From the NCBI GenBank assembly GCA_026770615.1, contig MU631995.1, forward strand, positions 6,723-19,336: 12,614 nucleotides of DNA. The letters run 5' to 3'. Each line of letters begins with the position of its first letter. The stretch's first letter is position 1. Both the position numbers and the translations under genes were made by a program. The DNA is from Pavlovales sp. CCMP2436. Taxonomy: Eukaryota; Haptophyta; Pavlovophyceae; Pavlovales. Below, one piece after another: positions 7,265 through 12,614 of this stretch. The notes under the pieces were generated by a model. The model worked only from the letters and a program-made list of their open reading frames with translations. It was not told the origin of the DNA and made no database searches.

Positions 7265-7786
7265 ATGATCGCACTCACAATGCTGGCGCTCGCGTTCTCG
7301 CACCCCACTGTATCGGGCGCGACGACCGCTGCGCGCGGGGCTATCATTACGCCGCCCATCTCGCCGCCGCCGCCGCCGCCCTCACCCGCGCCTGTCACGT
7401 TCACAAACAAGGCGTGCCACTGCATGCAAACATGGAACTACGACGGGGTCCTCTTCAACGCCTGCGACATCCTCGCGCCAAAGTCGAAGCGTATGTGGTG
7501 CATCACGGACAGCAAGTGCGGCTTCTCGATGATGAGCGCGGGCAGCCACACCGACGTTGCGAGCGCACGCTGGGACTTCTGCGACAACCCAAAGATGCCG
7601 TCGTCGCAGCTCGCTGAGGTTCTCTCAGAGGTTTTGCCTAGCCACGCCGCCGCGCCGCGGCACCTGGACCTGCTCGCAGTATTTGCGGGCGCGGGGCTGG
7701 CGGCGGCCGTCGTGGTCGCTGTACTTACACGCGCGCTCCGCCGCCCCACGCGGACCGGCGAATCCACGGGGGTCGAGCTGCCGTGA
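7265..7786 (+). CDS. Small type I membrane protein with Cys-rich FN2/kringle-like domain, 173 aa
   Basis: Intronless frame with a clear secretory layout. Residues 1-22 are a signal peptide (MIALTMLALAFS, cleavage probably near VSGA). Residues 30-44 are a proline-rich linker (PPISPPPPPPSPAP). Residues 49-108 hold six cysteines (51, 53, 67, 79, 85, 106) and tryptophans 57, 78 and 103 in the order CxC, W-Y-G, C, WC, C, W-x-x-C. Residues 134-156 form a membrane helix (LDLLAVFAGAGLAAAVVVAV), followed by a basic stop-transfer LTRALRRPTR and a short cytoplasmic tail. The Cys/Trp spacing resembles fibronectin type II or kringle-like modules, which bind collagen, gelatin or sugars in known proteins. 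That ligand role is not shown here. A second in-frame ATG six codons in (7280) would shorten the signal but keep it. Confidence 0.75.
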   Translation: MIALTMLALAFSHPTVSGATTAARGAIITPPISPPPPPPSPAPVTFTNKACHCMQTWNYDGVLFNACDILAPKSKRMWCITDSKCGFSMMSAGSHTDVASARWDFCDNPKMPSSQLAEVLSEVLPSHAAAPRHLDLLAVFAGAGLAAAVVVAVLTRALRRPTRTGESTGVELP

Positions 7787-8014
7787 GCTGCCTCTGCCGT
7801 CGATGCTCGCGCACCAAGCGAGCTGCATGCTGACAGAGGGGGACTGCGGGCTTCCCGCTGCCGCGCACCCGCTTCGTCGAGGCCCATTCTGCGTTTGACA
7901 GCCGCTGTTGGTGAGCGCCTCGCCGGCGCGGCAGACACTGAGCCGTGCTGGGCCACCGGCCCGGCGGGCCGCTGCAGCGGGCACTTGCATGGGACGAACT
8001 CGACAGCTTGCATA

Positions 8015-8041
8015 AATAAAGGTGCAGAGGTGTCACCTCTG
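8015..8041 (+). promoter_or_regulatory. Polyadenylation signal followed by a perfect palindrome
   Basis: AATAAA (8015-8020) lies 229 bases after the stop of the Cys-rich protein gene. It is followed four bases later by cagaggtg-t-cacctctg (8025-8041), an 8-bp-arm inverted repeat, placed where the 3' end of the mRNA would form. Confidence 0.5.
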
Positions 8042-8645
8042 GGGAGGTTGATGGTAACAATGAGTCTAACATTCCGAAAGTGCCAATATTCATATCACAA
8101 TTGTTACATGTTTTATTAGTTATTAAAGCAGCGCTCAGACCAGCACAACATTCAGAACAGTCAGACGTCAGCTTAGATACCTATCTTTATTATTATGCGA
8201 TAAGTAATAAATTATTCTTATCGGACTAACTATATCTTTTATAAATATCATTGCGACTGCCTTCAATTGACTGCCTTTCGTTGGCAGTTGCCTGGATTCG
8301 GCCCAGTCCGGATTCGAATTAGTCTGTTGTCGCGAATTCTTGCACGGCAAACGTTCTCGTCCCATCACTTGCAAGATGGTTGGCGGTAAACTGGCTGATG
8401 ATCAATTTGGCTTTGCCAATAAAATCAATTCGCGCGAATAATATATCGCCTATCATTGATTCTGACGACTCAGCGACATTAGCGCTGCGCGCCTTGGTTG
8501 GGCGACTACAGTTCAAGGACACGGGACGTGGCGGGTTACTTTAATAAACCGACAGAAAGCTGGAGAGGGAAATCTTTGGAAATCTTTATTTTCCACTAGT
8601 TACTTCACGAAGCCGCACGTCGTCTTTGGACGTGGGATTCAGTAC
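8042..8645. other. AT-rich intergenic stretch with no gene seen
   Basis: Two overlapping antisense reading frames (8168-8374 and 8319-8522) are open, but they show no recognisable domain and both start without context. A direct repeat gaaatcttt occurs at 8568-8576 and again just after. cacgtc and gacgtg form a small inverted repeat near 8617-8635. No tRNA fold was found. Confidence 0.4.
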
Positions 8646-8660
8646 TCGCCGGCAACTGTC

Positions 8661-8949
8661 GGCGATCACTTCAGATGCTTGCCTCGACTCAACCATCGGA
8701 ATACAGGCGCCATGCCACTACGCCCCCGACCACGGGCTGCAAGTAGGGAGGCGTTAAAATCTAGGTACAGTACTTACATGAAGGGAAACCATCAAGTGAA
8801 AGGGAAGAACTATTATAAAAGAGGTTCTTGACTTGCCCAACGGGCGGCGATTGCTTCAGTTGGTTGCCTTGCCTCAGCCGCCGGATGCCATGCACCTCCG
8901 CCCCCGGACAAGTGAGCCCCCGGACAAATGAGTAGGCGTTAAAAGAACT
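8661..8949. repeat. Twin diverged repeat upstream of the CABIN1-like gene
   Basis: Bases 8661-8763 and 8846-8949 are related. Both run ggcgat, cttcag, ttgcct, ctca, gccatgc, cgcccccg, then agg(c)gttaaaa and cta. Within the second copy gcccccggacaa is itself duplicated (about 8899-8930). The pair ends about 60 bases before the first ATG of the next gene, so it may be promoter sequence. Confidence 0.65.
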
Positions 8950-9039
8950 AAGTATGGGGGTATGAATAAACCGTTTACCTTTCTATAAGTAAGTCAAAGT
9001 TTAAAAATGGAAACTCTCTTCGTTCTGTTTGCTCTAATC

Positions 9040-10377
9040 ATGGTGGACGCCCCCGAGCGGCCAGTCAAGAAGCCGCGATCTGCTGCCGCTGCCACCGCCG
9101 GGGGCAGCAGCGGCAGTGGCGCGGGGACGGGTGCGTACCACCCGATCGGGCGTCACGAGTCGGTGGAGCGGCAGGAGGCGCACGCGCGCGAGCTCTACGC
9201 GCAGGCACTCGCGCTGCTCACGGGCTCCGAATCTGCCGAGGCGGCCGCGAGGGCGGTGGTCCCTCTGGAGCGGCTGCTGAAAGTGCCGCTCATCGCGGAC
9301 GTGACGTTTGACGACCCACCCGAGTCACCGGCGAGGAGGTACGTGCAGATAGGATGCGTGGGGTTGCTTCGGCCGGGTTCGCAGGGGACGCGGGAGGGGA
9401 CGCGCGGGGCGGGCCCGGCCGGGTTCTGAGGGGATGCCTGTCGTCGGAATGCCCTCCTTACATATGTGACGTTGACTCACGCTGAGATGTGCTCGATGTC
9501 TCCTTCTATCCGTCCCCAGCACCGGGTTAGGGTTAGGGTGGTTTTATCGGTGCATTACACTGATGCGCCATATATCCCCCTCCTGCGACATTACACTGAT
9601 GTGCCATATATCCCTCTCCTGCGACATAACACTGATGTGCCATATATCCCTCTCCTGCGACATTACACTGATGCGCCATATATCCCTCTCCTGCGACATT
9701 ACACTGATGCGCCATATATCCCCCTCCTGCGACATTACACTGATGTGCCATATATCCCTCTCCTGCGACATTACACTGATGTGCCATATATCCCCCTCCT
9801 GCGTGCGTCTGTGCAGACTGCGCTACTTAGCGCTGCGCAACTGGCCCCTCACGGACGCAGACGCGCTGCACGCCAGGCGGCAGGTGCGATTGCTCTGCAT
9901 CTGCACTGACACACACTCACCTCTGCCCACTGATGCCACACTGACACACACACACCGCTGCCCACTACTGCCCACTGACACACAAACATCCACGCGAATT
10001 ATAAAAGGCGCTCGCACTGGACGGAAGCGACGCGGGTCTGTGGCACACTGTCGGCCGTCTCGCACTCGCACAGGTGATCATTCGAATAAGAATAGTCAGA
10101 ATAATAAAAAGAATCAGAAGAAGAGGAAGAAGAGGAAGAAGAAGAAGAAGAATAGTAATGACAATGATAGTGATGATATGATTATGTTTTGATTATAATT
10201 TTGAATGTGCATGCGTGCGCGTGTGTGTGCGTGCGTGTTTGTGACCCTAGCCCTAAAACAATATAACAGGGCGATTGGTTGAAGGCCCGGCGTGCCCTCG
10301 AGAAAGCCCTTCAACTCGCACCGACCCTGCACGGAGCAAAAACGGACTTGGACGCGCTCACTTACGCACTCGGCGAT
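9040..10377 (+). CDS. TPR protein resembling CABIN1/Hir3 (HIRA histone-chaperone complex), N-terminal exons
   Basis: Four exons join in phase: 9040-9338 (ends after two bases of a codon), 9817-9883, 10008-10073 and 10270-10377. In the intron 9884-10007 no AG occurs before the acceptor at 10006-10007, which fixes that site. The protein has a basic nuclear-signal-like RPVKKPRS near its start, a Gly/Ser/Ala linker, then ELYAQALALL and VVPLERLLKVPLIADV, LRYLALRNWPLTDADAL, ALALDGSDAGLWHTVGRLAL and GDWLKARRALEKALQLAP. The order (helix pair, 'LL..PLI', 'LRYL..RN', 'D..LW..G..AL', then a TPR with A..A.E.AL) follows the N-terminus of CABIN1/Hir3, the scaffold of the HIRA complex that deposits histone H3/H4 independently of replication. 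This rests on remembered family pattern, not alignment. ATG 9007 lies in frame upstream but would add an odd hydrophobic METLFVLFALI, so 9040 (atcATGG context) is preferred. The gene continues downstream. Confidence 0.65.
9524..9538 (+). repeat. Interstitial TTAGGG telomere-like motif
   Basis: gggttagggttaggg, two and a half units, in the intron 9339-9816 just before the 36-bp array. Related short forms are ttatccctaac (1309-1319) and ccctagccctaa (10245-10256), both in introns. Too short to be a telomere. Confidence 0.7.
9553..9804 (+). repeat. 36-bp minisatellite, 7 copies, in intron 9339-9816
   Basis: Unit: cattacactgatg, c or t, gccatatatccc, c or t, ctcctgcga. Exactly seven contiguous units differ only by C/T changes and a single A. 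The period is a multiple of three, so all frames look open (HYTDVPYIPLLR-like), but the array is intronic. Its last unit runs into gcgtgcgtctgtgcag, the acceptor of exon 9817, so the pyrimidine-rich half of the unit doubles as the acceptor tract. Confidence 0.95.
9884..10007 (+). other. Intron with CACTGACACACA-type repeats
   Basis: Imperfect copies of cactgacacacac alternate with ctgcccact. The intron has no AG until its end at 10007 and no G-rich tract, giving a pyrimidine/CA-rich acceptor side. Confidence 0.6.
10096..10260 (+). repeat. Simple repeats in intron 10074-10269
   Basis: AAG/AGG purine tract (about 10106-10153), then gatagtgatgatatgatta, then a GT/GC alternating tract (10207-10242). 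The intron ends ccctaaaacaatataacag, with a plausible branch site. Confidence 0.75.
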
Positions 10378-10543
10378 GTACGCAGCTAGTTAGTTACTTA
10401 GTTAGTCAGTCACTTACCACTCGGCGATGTACGCGATTAGTAAGTTAGTTAGTCAGTCACTTACCAGTCGGCGATGTACGCAGTTATTATTGATATTATT
10501 ATTATTATTACTATTATTACGCACTCGGCGATGTGCGTGATTA
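10363..10543 (+). repeat. Tandem copies of an exon end plus its splice donor
   Basis: The real exon end actcggcgat followed by gtacgc (donor at 10378) recurs as ccactcggcgatgtacgc (10417-10434), ccagtcggcgatgtacgc (10464-10481) and gcactcggcgatgtgcgt (10521-10538). The spacing is 47-57 bp. The units are joined by agttag and agtcagtcacttac tracts and an ATT microsatellite. A weaker relative, ggtgatgtacgc, occurs at about 10800-10811. Every copy keeps GT at the donor position. Confidence 0.85.
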
Positions 10544-10997
10544 CAAATGAGCCGTCCTTTTACGGCGGTTACACATGAGCCCACCCTCTGTTTGTGGCGA
10601 TTACTTCCACGTTGTTAGTTAGTTAGTTAGTTAGTATGACCCTTCAACACACCCGCAAACGCCCTAGGCGTTGAGGGAGGTGGCTTTCATGATATCTGTG
10701 CGCAGTATTGCCCATTACTGCCCAGTAGTATTCACCCATTATCCAACCACTCATCAGTTGTGGACCACCCATAAGAATTTCCCTGTATAGAACCATCCGG
10801 TGATGTACGCATTGCTACTCCATATCCAGTCTCACCGAGAAGTATGAAGTCTTGCCACTCTTTTTTCTCTTTTTTGTCTTTTTTTGTCTACCGCCTTGGG
10901 GCGAAGATTGATCTTCTGTTCATATCACGGGCTGGTAAATCTACTATAAAAGGATTTTCCCCCTTCGTTAATATGACGGGATTCATGTTTTTTTATG
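10544..10997. other. Intron interior without recognised genes
   Basis: Part of the proposed intron 10378-11408. It holds an agtt tetranucleotide run (10614-10636), inverted cccta/tag bits around 10660-10675, repeated attgccc/actgccc words (10703-10740) and T-rich tracts. No exon-like GC block is present. Confidence 0.45.
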
Positions 10998-11305
10998 TTT
11001 TTTTATGTACCTATTTATATTTCAGTTTTTTTAAGTAGCTATTTATATTTCAGTTTTTTTATGTAGCTATTTATATTTCAGTTTTTTTATGTACCTATTT
11101 ATATTTCAGTTTTTTTATGTACCTATTTATATTTCAGTTTTTTTATGTACCTATTTATATTTCAGTTTTTTGATGTACCTATTTATATTTCAGTTTTTTT
11201 ATGTACCTATTTATATTTCAGTTTTTTTATGTACCTATTTATATTTCAGTTTTATTATGTACCTATTTATATTTCAGTTTTTTTATGTACCTATTTATAT
11301 TTCAG
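10998..11305 (+). repeat. 28-bp minisatellite, 11 copies, each ending TTTCAG
   Basis: Unit: seven T, then atgtacc, tatttat, atttcag. Eleven exact-length units (308 bp) have few substitutions, with a partial unit before them. Each unit has an acceptor-like atatttcag and a gtacct resembling the gtacgc donor words upstream in the same intron. The period is not a multiple of three, so the open frames across it are a repeat artefact. Confidence 0.95.
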
Positions 11306-11408
11306 AATTCAGATTATTCATAATAATTTGCATCTTTCTGCGCCCGCACATGCCCAGGATTGATCTAACATTATTATATCTCAAATATTCATCACTCAAA
11401 TCTAACAG

Positions 11409-11776
11409 GCCGCATCGGGCGGCGGGGGGGTCACGCCGCCTGACGGGCCGCCGGCACCGCCTCAGCAATTTGGAGGGGGACCCGGGCTGAGCGCGGCCTT
11501 CGCAGGTGAGGCCTATACAATTGAGATTATAAGCGCCCCCCCCCTCCCGCAGGCTGAGCGCGGCCTTCGCAGGTGCGGCCTATCCAAGTGAGATTTTAAG
11601 CCCCCCCGCCCCACCCCCCCCGCAGGCTGAGCGCGGCCTTCGCAGGTGAGCCTATCTAATTGAGATTATAAGCCCCCCGCGCCACCCCCCCCCGCAGGCT
11701 GAGCGGGGCGTTTGCAGATGAAGGCGCAATACTTGCGAAATGGCACCGCCCCATGTCAGAGCTGTCAGAGCCCTAT
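11409..11776 (+). CDS. Two probable further exons of the CABIN1-like gene
   Basis: Exon 11409-11505 follows aatctaacag. It starts in phase 0, which matches the exon ending at 10377, and encodes a disordered Gly/Pro stretch (PPDGPPAPPQQFGGGPGLSA, then AFA), ending with one base of a codon. The next acceptor cag at 11715-11717 completes that codon as GAT and continues EGAILAKWHRPMSELSEPY. The phase match is exact and both peptides look real. The right end is uncertain: I place it at the gtgtta after 11776, but the frame stays open to a TGA at 11852-11854. No domain was recognised in this part, so membership in the upstream gene rests on phase and order only. Confidence 0.5.
11486..11717 (+). 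repeat. Four tandem copies of an exon-end/splice-site unit forming an intron
   Basis: gctgagcgcggccttcgcag occurs at 11486-11505, 11553-11572 and 11626-11645, and as gctgagcggggcgtttgcag at 11698-11717. Periods are 67, 73 and 72. The first three copies are followed by GTGAGG, GTGCGG and GTGAGC; the last by ATGAAGG. Between copies lie ccta, ttgagatt and ttaag words and a C-rich tract ending cccgcag. The proposed intron is 11506-11717. Confidence 0.9.
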
Positions 11777-11816
11777 GTGTTATGGGGTTCTACCCCCCCC
11801 CCCCCTCTCCCCCGAG

Positions 11817-11849
11817 CTCACAGGGGCATTTTTCTCACAGGGGCATTTT
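11817..11849 (+). repeat. Tandem 16-bp duplication with acceptor-like CACAG
   Basis: ctcacaggggcatttt occurs at 11817-11832 and 11834-11849. A C/T-rich tract (11791-11814) precedes the first copy, so both CACAG could act as acceptors. Confidence 0.85.
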
Positions 11850-11902
11850 CATGAATCAACAGGACGGAATAAAGTAACAACTTTTTTTTTTTTTTTGAAC
11901 AG

Positions 11903-12022
11903 GCACCCGGGTCGCAACGGGAAGTTCTCCGCGCTTCAAGAGAATGGCGCGCGCGCGCGTGGCGGCGGGGTTGCCTGGATTTGGCAGCAGGGGCATAGGT
12001 GCGCAATTTACCGGAGGAAAGA
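11903..12022 (+). other. Possible exon of uncertain frame
   Basis: A GC-rich block follows a strong acceptor (long T-run, then gaacag at 11897-11902). Read in phase 0 it stops at TAG 11996-11998 (APGSQREVLRASREW...); in phase 1 it stops near 12022; in phase 2 it stays open to 12050. None has a recognisable domain, so I leave the frame open. An imperfect repeat accggaggaaa (about 12010-12040) lies at its end. Confidence 0.3.
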
Positions 12023-12050
12023 AATGAATACCGGAGGAAATAACAAATGA

Positions 12051-12450
12051 TTCGCACCATCATTTGGACGAGTAACAAAGACGTCTTTGTCTCACTTATA
12101 TCCTATGAATGCTAGTTATAGTTTAAATTGTCATGATAATAATTTCCAACTTTTACAGAATACGTCCAAAATTCGAGATATCCATACAAACTAAGCGGTA
12201 GCGTTGCCGTTGGCTTTTAGCTTTTGCGCGGCTTTTGGCCGCTGAGTCCGGATCAGTTAATCCGGCCAGGAATTAGTAGTCTTACGCAAGGTAATTCTTA
12301 TTTATTGTCGACAAACAACAGCAATAATAAGACCGGCAGCAAGGAGCAGGCCCGTCTTCTCACCGCCTGCGACGTGATCCTTTTTATCCTTTTTCTCTTT
12401 TTTTCTCTTTGTGCTTCTTCCTCTCATTCTTCCTGTCATACTTGTTGCAG
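12051..12450. other. AT-rich stretch ending in a strong pyrimidine tract
   Basis: Contains a perfect 16-bp palindrome acaaagacgtctttgt (12075-12090). Its last 75 bases are C/T-rich and end cttgttgcag, a textbook acceptor. No gene was seen. Confidence 0.45.
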
Positions 12451-12563
12451 GTCGTACTTCCGTGGCAGCCATCGTGCCGGTGCGGAGAAGTCCGGAAGAG
12501 TCCGGCAGCGAAGAAGAGTCCGGCGGTTCCGGCTCAGGGGCAGAAGACTTGAGAAGTCTTGGC

Positions 12564-12566
<3 letters not shown>
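12451..12566 (+). other. Possible exon at the window edge, acidic Ser/Glu-rich in one frame
   Basis: After the acceptor at 12450 the third frame reads RTSVAAIVPVRRSPEESGSE, then an EEESGGSGSG stretch. That composition is typical of disordered acidic segments, but the tccgg/gaagag words also repeat at the DNA level. It ends with a hairpin aagactt-gag-aagtctt (12544-12560) right before the T-run. Confidence 0.25.

Positions 12567-12614
<48 letters not shown>
12567..12614. repeat. Poly-T tract of 48 at the window end
   Basis: An unbroken T homopolymer to the last base. It could be the A-tail of a minus-strand retroposon lying to the right, a long microsatellite, or an assembly end artefact. The sequence does not decide. 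Confidence 0.9.

Noticed and set aside
7438..8013. 191-residue antisense frame over the Cys-rich protein gene
   Set aside because: The sense frame has a full signal-domain-membrane layout; the antisense peptide has none.
8290..8325. tRNA-like T-arm word ggattcgaat
   Set aside because: The flanking bases do not pair into a T stem, and no acceptor or anticodon arm can be drawn.
9524..9538. True telomere or chromosome end
   Set aside because: Only about two and a half units, in the middle of a gene, with coding exons on both sides.
9553..9804. CRISPR-like array
   Set aside because: The units are contiguous with no spacers, and the setting is a eukaryotic intron.
9466..10192. Open frames encoding HYTDVPYIPLLR-like and DITLMRHIS-like repeats on both strands
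   Set aside because: They come from the 36-bp array, whose period is a multiple of three and which lies between phased exons 9338 and 9817.
11089..11490. Open frame of hydrophobic YLFIFQF-type repeats
   Set aside because: Produced by the 28-bp array, with no in-frame shared unit. Its tail runs over the probable exon 11409-11505 in a different frame.
11486..11717. Series of four consecutive 20-bp micro-exons
   Set aside because: Including any internal copy after exon 11409-11505 gives an immediate TGA in phase, whereas skipping them keeps the frame open, so they are better explained as intron content.

Overview
The window is nuclear DNA from a eukaryote. Short GC-rich exons with consistent reading phase are separated by GT-AG introns full of T-runs, microsatellites and minisatellites, and AATAAA/ATTAAA signals follow several stop codons. 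The base composition, intron style, short TTAGGG-like tracts and an alga-like secreted Cys-rich protein suggest a GC-rich unicellular alga or similar protist (haptophyte-like is a guess). The species cannot be read from the sequence.

Layout, all on the + strand. (1) 201-1742: the 3' part of a formin, five exons of an FH2 actin-nucleation domain. (2) 1743-4517: about 2.8 kb with no clean gene; it holds palindromes, tandem duplications, a broken coding stretch (2628-3470) and what looks like a last exon (4452-4517). (3) 4852-5718: an intronless gamma-glutamylcyclotransferase-like (AIG2/GGCT fold) gene with an N-terminal presequence and a C-terminal hydrophobic segment. (4) 5760-7235: intergenic DNA built from diverged copies of one repeat that runs up to the next gene. 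Three almost identical 146-155 bp foldback elements (MITE-like, 14-bp terminal inverted repeats, 8-bp target duplications) are inserted in it. (5) 7265-7786: a small type I membrane protein with signal peptide, Pro-rich linker, six-Cys FN2/kringle-like domain and one membrane span. (6) 8042-9006: AT-rich intergenic DNA with a twin repeat just before the next gene. (7) 9040 to at least 10377, probably to about 11776: the 5' part of a TPR gene resembling CABIN1/Hir3 of the HIRA histone-chaperone complex, with very repeat-rich introns. (8) 11777-12614: uncertain exons, then a T-homopolymer at the window end. The genes are functionally unrelated (actin, glutathione breakdown, cell surface, chromatin), as expected of ordinary eukaryotic gene order.

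The most interesting signal is in the introns. Exon edges together with their splice sites are repeatedly copied into the neighbouring introns. The clearest case is 11486-11717: four tandem copies of a 20-bp exon end plus donor region form an intron whose two ends mirror the flanking exon ends. This is what the tandem-duplication (AGGT) model of intron birth predicts. Copies of exon ends also follow the formin exons and the exon ending at 10377, and 36-bp and 28-bp arrays carry pyrimidine-tract or TTTCAG acceptor-like motifs. The second signal is the foldback element family, for which one repeat copy in the window serves as a natural empty site.
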